A program made the translations under genes and the position numbers. Below, in pieces: positions 1-9,400 of a stretch of 14,746 nucleotides of DNA. The stretch covers positions 1 through 14,746 of the forward strand of contig CAZPNX010000040.1 of NCBI GenBank assembly GCA_964588285.1, in the 5' to 3' direction. The notes beneath the pieces were generated by a model. The model searched no databases. It was given only the letters and a program-made list of their open reading frames with translations, and was not told the DNA's origin. The stretch comes from CAZPNX01 sp964588285. Lineage in GTDB: Bacteria; Edwardsbacteria; AC1; EtOH8. Numbering within the stretch: position 1 is the first letter of the stretch; every line of letters starts with the position of its first letter.

Positions 1-1715
1 AGCCTCCCCGCCAGCGCCAGCGAGAACTTCTTGCGCAGGCTGCCCGGCCCGCCCGATTCTTTGGCTTCGAGCAGCACGATATAGATGCCCATGGGGCAGG
101 CCCGGCCCCCGTCGTCCCTTCCGTCCCACACCAGGCTCCCCTCCTGGGCGAATTCCCTCTGCACCGCCGGAGTGCGCACCAGCCGGCCCAGCCGGTCGAA
201 TATCTTGACCGTCACCTGCGAGCGCGGCCAGGGCAGGCTGAAGAAGATGATGGTCCGGTCCTGGTGTCCGTCGCCGTCGGGCGAGAAGGGATTGGGCTCG
301 GCCGAGGCCTCGGCCCCGGCCGCCGGATTTTCGATGTAGACGCTGTTGGCCGCTCCGGGAGTCGACTTGTAGTCCGAGACGCAGCCGCCCCATGATGTTG
401 ATTGTGACGGATCCAGAAACGGGTTGACCCGCTCCAGCGACCGGCCGTCGGCTCCTCCCCAGGAGGAATAATATCGAACCTGATCCACCGGCGCCCCGCG
501 GCTGTCCCTGAGAATTATCAGATCGCCGTCGTTGTTGAGCGACGGCCAGGTGCCCACTGGCTCCAGCCTGAGGCAGGCAACCGGCGGCTGGTCCGCATTC
601 GAGGTGATGACGGCATACTGGCCCGGCCCCAAGAATCGTCCCAGGGTGTCCAGCAGGCGCGGCTGGGCGGCGGCATCCTCGATGGTCCACTTTTCCAGCC
701 CGACATCCATGCCCGACCGGTTGAAGATCTCCACCCATTCGGCCTGGCCCGACGGCGGGGCATACATGACCTCGTTAATGGCCAGGGGATTTCCCGCCGT
801 TAAGGCCAAGGCTTTATAGCTGTTGAAAAGGTATGCATCTAAGGAACAGCGGGCCAGGGCAGCCAGCCGGTACTGGCCCTCGGGCAGGGCGGGCATGGCC
901 ACCCGCAGTTCGAGCGAGGACGAGCAGACGGAGGCCGAGACGGTTCCCCACACCCTCTCCCCGTATCCGCAGACCGAGTCCCGGTTGTCGTCGCTGAAAA
1001 CCTGGAAAACGACTTCGGCCGCCGGGTTTTGCCCGGCGTTGGAGACGGACGCCGTCAACTCGAACGCGAGCATGGCCGGGACCGCCTGCGGCAAGGTGGC
1101 GAGCTCTGTCAGCTCGACATCATAGGGCGGGGGCACGTTGGAGTAGCCGGGGGTGGGCCCGGAGAAGGCCTGCCAGTCGGCCGGCCGGTTGGAGTCGGCC
1201 CCGTCGGCGCGGAGCCCCAGCGACCAGCCGCAGGCGGCGGTGTCGACATAATCTCCGCGATTCCACAGCCCGGCGCCTGCTGCGGTGGCCTCGTAGGTCT
1301 GGCCTCCCGCCCCGTACTGCATGAAGTCTACGATGGTGTCCCGGCTGACGCTGGTGAACAGGGCCACCGAGGCATGGGTGTTGGGCATGTTGGAGGAGAC
1401 GCCGGCCGTTCCCTCGTAGAGGTCTCGCTCTGTATTGACACCATCCAAACGGAGATGCACCAGCACGTACCGGCCCGGCTCCAAAACGAAGCCTTCGGGG
1501 AAGATGAAGTGCGGCGAGCGTCCGGGATAGAGGTCCCAGCCGGAAAGGTCGCATGGCTCAGGCCCGGGATTGTAGAGCTCGATCCACTCCTGGCCGGTGT
1601 CCCCCGAGGGGTCCAGATGGTAGCCCACCTCGTTGAGGCAGGGCCCGGCCAGGGCCCCATGGTATAAAAAAATAGTGGCCGCCGCCACGCCGACCAGCAA
1701 AATGATCCTTGACAT
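1..1715 (-). CDS. Secreted lamin-tail-domain protein with C-terminal sorting domain (3' end cut by window edge)
   Basis: Read from the ATG at 1713-1715, the frame stays open for 571 codons to the left edge. An in-frame TAA lies five codons upstream and there is no other ATG between, so this start is fixed; no clear Shine-Dalgarno is visible. Residues 1-23 form a Sec signal peptide (hydrophobic core, probable cut after GALA). Two lamin-tail-like domains follow, about 25-195 (LNEVGY, then EWIELYNPG) and 308-458 (INEVMYAPPSGQAEWVEIFN), separated by a CARDB/Ig-like segment at about 198-305. Residues 474-571 are a FlgD-Ig-like sorting domain (EPNPFSPDGDG, VTVKIFDRLGRLVRT, VWDGRDDGG, MGIYIVLL). Relatives usually end a few residues after the RKKFSLALAGR-like strand, so very little is missing. 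No catalytic motif is seen; a structural or adhesive extracellular role is inferred. The 129-bp AT-rich gap from the upstream kinase suggests its own promoter. Confidence 0.88.
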   Translation of the reverse strand, partial: MSRIILLVGVAAATIFLYHGALAGPCLNEVGYHLDPSGDTGQEWIELYNPGPEPCDLSGWDLYPGRSPHFIFPEGFVLEPGRYVLVHLRLDGVNTERDLYEGTAGVSSNMPNTHASVALFTSVSRDTIVDFMQYGAGGQTYEATAAGAGLWNRGDYVDTAACGWSLGLRADGADSNRPADWQAFSGPTPGYSNVPPPYDVELTELATLPQAVPAMLAFELTASVSNAGQNPAAEVVFQVFSDDNRDSVCGYGERVWGTVSASVCSSSLELRVAMPALPEGQYRLAALARCSLDAYLFNSYKALALTAGNPLAINEVMYAPPSGQAEWVEIFNRSGMDVGLEKWTIEDAAAQPRLLDTLGRFLGPGQYAVITSNADQPPVACLRLEPVGTWPSLNNDGDLIILRDSRGAPVDQVRYYSSWGGADGRSLERVNPFLDPSQSTSWGGCVSDYKSTPGAANSVYIENPAAGAEASAEPNPFSPDGDGHQDRTIIFFSLPWPRSQVTVKIFDRLGRLVRTPAVQREFAQEGSLVWDGRDDGGRACPMGIYIVLLEAKESGGPGSLRKKFSLALAGR

Positions 1716-1844
1716 CAGACCGGTTGTTTAAATACGACGTTATTCAAAATATTCTCATTCACCTAATTACGAAATCAACCAGATTCTGATTTCTGCCTTT
1801 TTACCCTGAGCAAAGTCGAAGGGTCGTTTTCTGATTTGCAGCCG
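1716..1844. other. AT-rich intergenic gap, likely upstream region of the lamin-tail gene
   Basis: This 129-bp gap is the only sizeable intergenic space between complete genes in the window. Positions about 1725-1800 are strongly AT-rich next to GC-rich coding sequence on both sides, as expected of a promoter region for the lamin-tail gene. I found no convincing -35/-10 pair: a TTGATT-like box (minus strand, 1773-1778) has only poor -10 partners. The 22-bp palindrome occupies 1803-1824. Confidence 0.4.
1803..1824. repeat. 22-bp imperfect palindrome (possible dispersed intergenic element)
   Basis: On the minus strand it reads ACCCTTCGACTTTGCTCAGGGT. The outer five bases on each side pair perfectly (ACCCT/AGGGT), with two mismatches and one more G-C pair inside. 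It lies about 20 bp after the stop of the membrane kinase gene. From memory, variants of the form CCCTTCGACNNNGCTCAGGG recur between genes in many bacteria; I cannot check copy number here and see only one copy in the window. It is not a standard terminator for the minus-strand genes, because an A-run rather than a T-run follows the stem on that strand. Confidence 0.5.
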
Positions 1845-3173
1845 TCAGTCGGTCATCGGCAGTCGTACGGTGAACCGGCTGCCCTGTCCCGGCACGCTCT
1901 CCACCGAGATGGTGCCGCTGTGGGTCTCGATGATCTCCTTGACCACCGAAAGCCCGATGCCGGTGCCCTGCCGGGTGTGCACCTTCTGGTCGGTGCGGTA
2001 GAAGCGGTCGAAGATGTGGGGGATGTCCTTGGCCTCGATGCCGATGCCGGTGTCCGAGATGTGGACCTCCAGCTTCCACAGGGCGTCCTCCAGCCGCCAG
2101 CCCCCGGTCTCGATGGTGACCGTGCCGCCCTCCGGGGTGAACTTGATGGCGTTATCCACCAGATGGCTGAAGGCGAAGCGCAGGGCGGTGAAATCCCCCT
2201 TGCAGGGCGACAGGCTGTCCGGGATCTTCTTCACCAGAGTCAACCCTTTGCCCCGGGCCATGGGCTCCATATCCGCGGCCACGCTGTTCAAAAGGCGCAC
2301 CAGGTCCACGTTCTCGTGCTTCAGGCCGATCTGCCCCATGCTGGCCTGGCGGTAGTTGATGATGCCGTCCAAGATGGCCGAAAGCCTTTCCCCTTCTTCC
2401 ACGATGATCTTGAGAAGCTCGGCGTTCTGCTGCTGCCCGGCCACCGCGTCCTCGTGAAGGATCTCGGCATAGCCCTTGATGACCGTCAGCGGGGTGCGCA
2501 GTTCGTGGGAGATGTTGGTGACGAACTCGTCCTTGAGCTTGTCGAAATCCACTGCCTGGCTGCGGGTGACGAACAGCCAGCCCAGCCGGTTCTGCTTGCC
2601 CAGCCGCCAATAGTGGGAGCTGACCAGCACCTCGCTTCCGTCCTTGGCCTTGATGCAGTCCTGTTCGTTGTGGCCGCTTTCTTCACCCTCCAGAGTCTTC
2701 TCCCGGGGCTGGGCCGAGGGGCCGGGGGGGTTGAAGGCCTCGTTCCAGTTCCGGCCGGCCAGATCGCCCGGCTTCCAACCGGTCAGCTTCTCCACCATGG
2801 CGTTGGCGTAGGCGATGCGTCCGTCCGGCTCGGCCAGTATCAGGGCGGCCGGCAGACCGTTGATGATCTGCTGCTTCTGCTCGGCCAGGGTCTCTATCTG
2901 CTTGCGCTGCTCTTCGGCCTTGTCCTTGATCCGCATCAGGTCCAGGTTGTTCAGCTTCTGCTGATGCAGATCCTCCCGTGCCTGTTTCAGGTCCTGCTTG
3001 GTCCGGTCGAAGGACTCTTGGTCGCGGCCGCGCCGCCGCACCTGCCAGATACCCCAGCCGGCCAGCAACGCCCCGGCCGCCAGGGCGGATGCCCGCACGA
3101 AAAGCAGGTTGTCCACCAGCATGGCCGCCGTCAGCAGGGGCAAGGCCGCCAGAAGCCAAAGCCATTGGATCAT
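1845..3173 (-). CDS. Membrane-anchored PAS sensor histidine kinase
   Basis: A 442-residue kinase that should autophosphorylate on histidine and pass phosphate to a receiver. Two hydrophobic stretches (about 3-20 and 28-44) with almost no loop between them form an N-terminal membrane hairpin, so there is no sizeable extracytoplasmic sensor. A charged coiled coil (about 50-100) leads into a PAS domain (about 101-205; IINGLPAALILAEPDGRIAYAN). HisKA carries phosphoacceptor H223 in NISHELRTPL. The ATPase domain has N-box N341 (HLVDNAIKFTPEGG), G1 DTGIG at 374-378, the F-box region FDRFYRTD and G2 GTGIGL at 403-408; all motifs are intact. The ATG is 2 bases after the TGA of the receiver gene (TGACCATG), with AAGGA at 3180-3184 six bases upstream, so translational coupling is likely. 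The architecture resembles PhoR/ResE/VicK-type kinases without a periplasmic domain. The signal sensed is unknown; the nearest partner is the receiver just upstream. Confidence 0.95.
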   Translation of the reverse strand: MIQWLWLLAALPLLTAAMLVDNLLFVRASALAAGALLAGWGIWQVRRRGRDQESFDRTKQDLKQAREDLHQQKLNNLDLMRIKDKAEEQRKQIETLAEQKQQIINGLPAALILAEPDGRIAYANAMVEKLTGWKPGDLAGRNWNEAFNPPGPSAQPREKTLEGEESGHNEQDCIKAKDGSEVLVSSHYWRLGKQNRLGWLFVTRSQAVDFDKLKDEFVTNISHELRTPLTVIKGYAEILHEDAVAGQQQNAELLKIIVEEGERLSAILDGIINYRQASMGQIGLKHENVDLVRLLNSVAADMEPMARGKGLTLVKKIPDSLSPCKGDFTALRFAFSHLVDNAIKFTPEGGTVTIETGGWRLEDALWKLEVHISDTGIGIEAKDIPHIFDRFYRTDQKVHTRQGTGIGLSVVKEIIETHSGTISVESVPGQGSRFTVRLPMTD

Positions 3174-3175
3174 GG

Positions 3176-3553
3176 TCAGTCCTTGGCGTTGCCGATTATG
3201 GATTTCACCAGCTCCAGCAGCCGGTTGGGGCTGAAGGGCTTGGTGATGTAGTCGCTGGCCCCCAGGTTCAGCCCCTGCTCCCGGTCGCGCTCCTGGCCCT
3301 TGGCCGTCAGGAAAACCACCGGGATCCCGGCCAGATCGGCGTCGGCCTTCACCTGCTGGCAGACTTCGTAGCCGGTCAGGCCCGGCATCATCACGTCCAG
3401 GAGGACCAGGTCCGGCTTCTCCTGGCGGATGCGGTCCAGGCCGGTGACCCCGTCATTGGCCGAAATGACCGCATAGCCCTCCTGCTCCAGCTTGAACTTG
3501 ATCACCCGGGCGATGTAGGGCTCGTCGTCGACCACCATGATCTTCTTCTGCAT
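3176..3553 (-). CDS. Stand-alone CheY-like response regulator receiver
   Basis: This 125-residue protein is a receiver domain and nothing else. The acidic pair is D9/D10 (VVDDEP), the phosphoacceptor is D53 (LVLLDVMMPG), the switch residue is T83 (VVFLTAKG) and the conserved lysine is K105 (DYITKPF); all active-site residues are present. With no DNA-binding or enzymatic output domain, it should act through protein contacts, as in CheY or Spo0F, or as a phosphorelay intermediate. It lies between two histidine kinase genes, 21 bases after the soluble kinase and 2 bases before the membrane kinase, so it could accept phosphate from either or both. The start ATG has a strong GAGGAG at 3557-3562, only 3 bases from the ATG. 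No target can be named from this window. Confidence 0.96.
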   Translation of the reverse strand: MQKKIMVVDDEPYIARVIKFKLEQEGYAVISANDGVTGLDRIRQEKPDLVLLDVMMPGLTGYEVCQQVKADADLAGIPVVFLTAKGQERDREQGLNLGASDYITKPFSPNRLLELVKSIIGNAKD

Positions 3554-3574
3554 ACGCTCCTCGCTTGGGGGATT

Positions 3575-6478
3575 TTATTTATGTTTTTCAGAATCAGTGG
3601 GGATGGTGAAGGCGAAGCGGCTGCCCTGTCCCGGGGTGCTCTCCACCCAGATGCTGCCGCCGTGGGCCTCGACCACCTTCTTGCACAGCGGCAGGCCCAG
3701 GCCGGTGCCGGCCTTGCGCCCCAGGCGTCTTTTTTCCACTTGATAGAATTTCTCGAATATCTTTTCCCGCTCGTCCTCGGCTATCCCCTCTCCGGTATCG
3801 GTCACCGAGACCTCGGTGTGCCTGGGGCGCCGGGCCACCTTCAGGGTGACTTTGCCGCCGCGGGGGGTGAACTTGATGGCGTTGGAGATGAGGTTGGAGA
3901 TCACCCGGTTGAGCTTGCCCTCGTCGCCCACCACCATGTGGACGGCCGGCTCCTCCTGGGAAAGCTCGATCTGGCGCTCCGAGGCCAGGGGCGAAAAGTC
4001 CTCGATGGTGCGGGCCACCAGCTGGCCGATGTCGAACTCGGCCTTCTCCAGCTTCAATTCCACCGCCTCGTACTTGTATCCGTCCAGGAAGTCGTTGAGC
4101 ATCTCCAGCATCCGCCGGCTGTCGTTCATGGCATTGCCCAGGAATTGGCGCTGGTCGTTGTTCAGCGGTCCCAGGCTGCCGTCCAGGGCCAGGTCTAAAG
4201 TGGCGATCACCGCCGACAGCGGGTTGCGCAGATCGTGGGACAGCATGCCCACAAACTCCTGGCGCAGCTCCTCCAGGTTGCGCTGTTGGGTGATATCCTG
4301 ATGCAGGATCACCAATCCAGCGTGGGGGCGTTCCGGCTGCTCCACCGGGAAGGAGATGATCTTCAGGAAGCGGCGTCCTTTGAGCTCGACCTCCACCGGC
4401 TCCACCGTTCCGCTTTGGGCGGTGGCGCAGCTTTGATAGAAGTCCAGCATGGGCTTGGGGTCGGTCAGACGTTCCACCAGCTGGGGGACGATGTCCCGCA
4501 CCAGGTCGGCCCCGGGTCGGACCGGGCTTTCCAGCTTCCACTGCCGCTCGAAGCTCTGATTGCTCATGATGACCTTGAAATCCAGGTCCAGCATCAGCAG
4601 TCCCTCGGGCATGGAGTTGATGATGGCCCCCACCCGGCTGCCCTCGCGGCGGATCTCCTCGTAGAGCATGGCGCTTCTAAGGGCGAAGGTAACCAAGGGG
4701 GCGATCTCCAGAAGCAAAGTTTGGTCCTCGTTGCCGAAGTAGTTGGGCCGGACCGAAAGCGCCGCCAGGGCTCCGATGGAACGGTCCTTGACCTTGAGCG
4801 GCACCCAGATGCCGGAACGGAGCCGTGCGGCCGGGCTGGGCGCCAAGTAGCGGGGGTCATCCCCCAGATTGGGGATTATCTCCGGCAGGCCGCGAGCGAT
4901 GACCTCGGCCGTCACCTCCTTGATCTCGGCCAGCCTCTCCGGCTCCAGACGTATCCCGGCGCTTTTGACCATACCCAGGAAGCCCCCGTCCTGGTCCCTG
5001 GCCATGATCGACTTGCCGCTCCAGCGCTCGGCCACCTCGTCGTAAAAGTAGATGCCCATCTCCTCGACCCGCAGCTCCTTGGCGATGGTCCGGATCATCA
5101 GGGACAGCAGGCTGCCCACCTGCAGAACCGAGCCGGCGGCGAAGCCGATCTCGTAGAGTTTGTCGCGCAGCTGGTTCCGGCGCCGGACGTTGACCAGCGA
5201 CTTGATGTGCTCCACCGTCCGGTAGAGCAGGCCGCACAGCTCGTCGATGACCGGGAGCTGGTCCGTCAGGAACCCAGGGCCGCCGTTCCTGGCCAGCACC
5301 ACCAGCCCGGAGATGTTGCCGTGCTTGGCCAGCGGCGAGACCACCAGGGAGCGGGCCTCCTCCAGCATGGGCTCCAGCCTCTTGAGCCCCAGGGACTGGG
5401 TCGCCTGGCCGGCCTGGCCGGTATGGATGATGGAGCGGGTCTCGTCCACCGCGGCCAAGGCCAACCCCGGGGAGAGCTCCAGCTCCTGGCCGGCCGGGTC
5501 GTCGCTGCGGGGCAGCCCCACCGAGGCCATCAGCCGGAACTGTTCGCCCTTCTCCCGGGTCAGCAGCAAAGCCCCGTCGTAGTGGACGATCCGCTGGATC
5601 TCCTTGAGCAGGGACTGGGCCAGGAGCTCTATGTCCCCCAGGTTGCCTATGGCCGAGGTCAGTTCCCGGAACCCGTTGACGAAGCCCTCCTCCAGGCTGC
5701 GGAATACCCCCAGCACCCCTCCCTCCCTGCCGGTCAGCGGCGAGAGCCAGACTCCGTAGTGCCTCTCTTCTATGGCCAGGCTGCGGTTGGCGGCGGCCTG
5801 GCGGCCTTGCGATATATCCTGGACGGCCGAGGCCAGCCAGCGGCCGCCGGCGTCCGGGCCGCGCAGCCCCAGGGCCGCTGGTTGGCCATCGTGGAAAAGC
5901 CCGCGGGCGGTGGCGTTGGCGAAGATGACCCGGCCCTGGCCGTCGAACAACGCCAAGCCGATGGGGGCCGATTCCAGTATTCCCTCGGCCCGCAGCTTGT
6001 CCGCCTGCAGGTCGGACCTGGTCTGCAGGCCCAACAGCGCGCCCGAGAGCTGGGCGGCCAAAAGGCCCATCTGGCGGTCGAGCTGGCCGTCCGGATCGAC
6101 CGGGTGATCGGAACAAAGCTCCATGGCCCCGAACCAGATGCCGCTGGCCCTTAGGGGCCAGGCGGAGCGCCAGGTAGTCGTCCCGTCTCCGTCCGCCTTC
6201 TCCTGGCGCCGTTGCGACCCTTCCTCTAGCACCAGGTCCAGCCAGGCGGCCTCCGGCGGCCGGCAAACGGACGCGCTCGTCACCAGGGGTTTGGTGGAAT
6301 AATCGCCGCTCTTGGGGTCGCGGATGTGCGCCGCCAGCCCCATGCCCCCCAGGCCGGGGGCCAGGACGCCGGCCACGGACTCCCACAACTGCTCCATCCC
6401 CGAGGCCGCGGCCGCGGCCTCGGCAACCTGAAGAAAAACTTCAGGATTTATAATTCTATTTAAATCTTTAATAATCAC
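3575..6478 (-). CDS. Soluble multi-GAF/PAS sensor histidine kinase
   Basis: A large kinase with no signal peptide or membrane segment, so probably cytoplasmic. From the GTG at 6476-6478 it is 967 residues: a GAF-like domain (about 15-150), PAS (about 165-262), GAF (about 280-425), GAF (about 450-610), PAS (about 617-735), HisKA with phosphoacceptor H748 (MLSHDLRNPL), and an ATPase domain with N866 (NLISNAIKFTPRGG), G1 DTGEG at 894-898, FEKFYQVE and G2 GTGLGL at 924-929. All kinase motifs are intact. The GAF calls rest on overall pattern, such as SLVVSPLAKHGNISGLVVLA and SGIWVPLKVKDRSIGALAAL. The frame stays open upstream to an ATG at 6601, but that would overlap the protease gene by 109 bases; the GTG 14 bases after the protease stop gives VIIKDLNRIINPEVFLQ and is preferred, although it has no Shine-Dalgarno. 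The stop is TAA. It probably donates phosphate to the adjacent receiver. Ligands of the GAF/PAS domains are unknown. Confidence 0.92.
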   Translation of the reverse strand: MIIKDLNRIINPEVFLQVAEAAAAASGMEQLWESVAGVLAPGLGGMGLAAHIRDPKSGDYSTKPLVTSASVCRPPEAAWLDLVLEEGSQRRQEKADGDGTTTWRSAWPLRASGIWFGAMELCSDHPVDPDGQLDRQMGLLAAQLSGALLGLQTRSDLQADKLRAEGILESAPIGLALFDGQGRVIFANATARGLFHDGQPAALGLRGPDAGGRWLASAVQDISQGRQAAANRSLAIEERHYGVWLSPLTGREGGVLGVFRSLEEGFVNGFRELTSAIGNLGDIELLAQSLLKEIQRIVHYDGALLLTREKGEQFRLMASVGLPRSDDPAGQELELSPGLALAAVDETRSIIHTGQAGQATQSLGLKRLEPMLEEARSLVVSPLAKHGNISGLVVLARNGGPGFLTDQLPVIDELCGLLYRTVEHIKSLVNVRRRNQLRDKLYEIGFAAGSVLQVGSLLSLMIRTIAKELRVEEMGIYFYDEVAERWSGKSIMARDQDGGFLGMVKSAGIRLEPERLAEIKEVTAEVIARGLPEIIPNLGDDPRYLAPSPAARLRSGIWVPLKVKDRSIGALAALSVRPNYFGNEDQTLLLEIAPLVTFALRSAMLYEEIRREGSRVGAIINSMPEGLLMLDLDFKVIMSNQSFERQWKLESPVRPGADLVRDIVPQLVERLTDPKPMLDFYQSCATAQSGTVEPVEVELKGRRFLKIISFPVEQPERPHAGLVILHQDITQQRNLEELRQEFVGMLSHDLRNPLSAVIATLDLALDGSLGPLNNDQRQFLGNAMNDSRRMLEMLNDFLDGYKYEAVELKLEKAEFDIGQLVARTIEDFSPLASERQIELSQEEPAVHMVVGDEGKLNRVISNLISNAIKFTPRGGKVTLKVARRPRHTEVSVTDTGEGIAEDEREKIFEKFYQVEKRRLGRKAGTGLGLPLCKKVVEAHGGSIWVESTPGQGSRFAFTIPTDSEKHK

Positions 6479-6492
6479 ACGCCAGAATTTGA

Positions 6493-9400
6493 TTACCGCA
6501 GCACTGTTATCTTCTTCGTGTCCCCGAACTCTCCCGATACGATGTTGTAGAAGTAAACCCCGGATGACGCATTTCGCCCCTGGTCGTTCCTGCCGTCCCA
6601 AACCGCCTGGTGATAGCCTGCTGGTTTCTCGCCGTCTACCAGCGTCCTCACCGCCTGTCCCAGGGTGTTGTATATCTTTACGGCAACCTTGCCCTGCTTC
6701 TTAAGCTGGTAATGTATGGATGTCCTGTCCCTCATGGGGTTGGGGTAATTCTGGTAGAGGGCGTTGACATAAACCGGCCCGGGCATAAGAACCTGCGCTG
6801 CCTGGACCCCGCCCGTTTTACCGCCGGGCACATCCTCGTAGATAAGTATCTTGCCGCAGACCGCGAACGGCCCCTTGTGCCGCCTTATCTCCAAAAGCAT
6901 CTCCCCGTCCTTGTAGCAGGCCGCCGGCAGGTTCTTTTCCATTATGACTTCTTGACCCGATGGCAGATTTATCTCGCCCAGGGCCACCTGGCTGCCATAG
7001 GGACGCATCTTGATTTCCTGTCCGGTCTCCTGGAAGAAGTTTATGTATAGGTTATACTTCTTGTGGGGATCGAACGAGAAGAACCGGTAAACCAAGGCTA
7101 TGGAATCGTAATCCACGCTCTTGTAGGGCAGATAGCCGGCTTTGGAGGCGTTTCGGGCATCGCCGCCCGATGACTTCGATGTCTGGTTGTAGTCTATGTA
7201 CCCGTCACGCTCTATGGTAAATACCGTGGGCGTCTCGCCGCCGGCATCTAAGGCGTACAGGGGCTCGGGCGGCCTGACATCGGCATAGAACACCAATGAC
7301 CACAGGGAATCGGGCACCAACTCCTCGGTCCACACCCGGTAGGTCTCGGTCCCTTCTGTCGTCTGCCTTTTCACCGCATGCGGCGTCAGCGAGGTCAGAT
7401 CGCTGTAAGAAATGTTGTCGGCCTCGGCAAAGGCCATCTTTTCCGTGTCGTAGCTTGCGGACAAAACATCGGCATTGCCGGCGGCCAGACCGGTCCACAT
7501 GACCTCGGTGCCGCACACCGTCGGCTCAAGTCCGCCTTGGTTGTTGGTCATGTTGACCGGCAGGCACCAAACCTGATCGTATCCGGTGGATAGATAAACA
7601 TCGTAAAGCGTCTGCCCGGCCCAGCCATAGGGATATTCGTAAACCACCGAGGCCGCGCCGTTTACGGCTATGAAGGGATTCCTGGCGCCCCCGCCGGATA
7701 ACTGGACCTTGTTGGTATACGGGCCGTAAGCCGATCTCATCGTATAATATACCGAGCCCTCAAGGTGCCAGGCAATGTGGTCGTTGCCTTTCTCGTCAGT
7801 GGCGATGGAGGCCGAAGTCGGATTTTCCCAGGGCGGCTGGTAACCTGAGCTGAAAGAGTCCACCAATACGGTGTAAGCGGCCCCCGGCCTTTCCACGGGA
7901 AATCTGGCATGATAAAGACGCCAGGTCTTTCTTACCATCGGCGGTATACCGCCGCGTTCAGCCAGCTCGTATACCAATGAAACCGTGTCGTTGCGTATCG
8001 TCATTGAGGGCGGCGAATAGCCGGCAAGAAAATCCCAGGAAGCGCCCAGGGTGAATGCCAATGTTTCGGGCGGGGTCCAGCTATCGCCGTAATACCGACT
8101 TACCAGGATGCCTCCGCCGGTTTCCGGCGTCCATTGTTTGACCCAGGCCATGACTGGGTTACCCTTGCCGTCAATGGCAACAGTCGGGTATTGGCCCTGG
8201 CCGACGGCCTGCGGCGTAGCCCAGGTTGCGCCCTTGTCGGAAGATTTAACATGGTAAACGCTGTCCCGGCCGGTGTAGCACAGATGGACGGCGCCGTCGG
8301 CTGAAAGAGCCAATTTATTTGCGTTGTTGTAGGCTAAGGCGTCAACACTTTTTACCGACAGTTCAAGATTATGAATCAACCCTCGTCTGAATTGTATGTC
8401 CTTGACTGTCCCTCCCTTGTCCCCGTCCCAGGTAGCGTCAGAGAAGTGGCCGATGCGGAGTGACTTGATGTTTTGCGGCACTATGCCCGGGTATTCCGAT
8501 TGAAAATCGTTCTTAACCCGTCGGGAGAACGTTTTCTCGACATTATACCCTCCGGCGCCCGCGCCCATATCCACCCAGCCCTGGTTCGGCCAGTGATTTA
8601 AGGCATTAGCGCTGTAGATCAGCCACCTGTCCTGGCCGTCGCCACAGCCAATGAGCAGAGCGAAGTGCAACGAATGTGCCAGGTCAAACTGGGTCCAGGT
8701 AACGGTGCGGTCGAAGGGTATGGTTAACGGCGTTGACAAGTCTTTCTGAACCCAAGGATAGGGATCGGTCCATTGCTCCGGGCCCGTGCCCGGTCCGTTG
8801 TTATCCATGACAAGTTGGGCGCCGCCGCCGGAGGACGGCAGCCATCCTACATGCGCGCTCGGCACGCTGCCGAATTCTGATAAATACCACTGGTCCTTGA
8901 TTACCCCGGTCTTGTATTCTATCTTATAGAGGGGCGCGGTTATGGCCTTGTTCCAAATTACATCCTGTGTAGACGGTTTGAAACTGGCGCAGGGGTAAAA
9001 ATTGTTGGTGCCGGCTTCGCTTAACTGGCGCGGCGTTGACCAGGCACTTCCGTTTAGGGAAGACAAATAAACAACGGACGAACTCGTATTGATGCTGTCG
9101 CACCACACAATATGCCCTTCGCTTACAGTCGGGCTTACTGAATAATCCGGCGTGTTGGACACCCTTGCGGCGCCAGACCATGAACCACCAAAGGGCCGGC
9201 TGGCATAATATATCTCATAGTTGCCTGGCATATCGTCCTGCCAGACAAGCTCTATAGAGCCGTCGCATTTAGCGGCTGCTGTTGGGTTAATCGAGATGCC
9301 CGGCGTATTTGTTATTGTCGTTCCCGATGAGCCTATGGCCGGGTTGATCATTTCGCAGATTTCGCTCTTTCTGGAAGAATTAATGTATTTGCTGTAAAAC

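Noticed and set aside
1029..1667. 212-codon plus-strand frame opposite the lamin-tail gene
   Set aside because: Antisense to a well-formed signal-peptide/LTD/sorting-domain protein; the product is compositionally biased.
1749..1778. Sigma-70-like promoter for the lamin-tail gene (TTGATT with GAATAT at 18 bp)
   Set aside because: The -10 match is poor and AT-rich sequence gives many equal candidates, so no specific promoter is called.
1836..3251. 471-codon plus-strand frame opposite the membrane kinase
   Set aside because: It lies wholly antisense to a kinase with every motif intact, and its product is a low-complexity string rich in L, G, Q, H and D typical of the reverse of GC-rich coding sequence.
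2978..4198. 406-codon plus-strand frame spanning receiver and kinase ends
   Set aside because: It crosses three minus-strand gene boundaries and has no domain-like pattern.
4235..6154. 639-codon plus-strand frame opposite the soluble kinase
   Set aside because: Antisense shadow in about 65-70% GC sequence; no recognisable domain, and the minus strand encodes a full GAF/PAS kinase.
4857..6386. 509-codon minus-strand frame overlapping the soluble kinase
   Set aside because: Alternate frame with Arg/Gly/Pro-rich low-complexity product; the kinase frame is clearly the real one.
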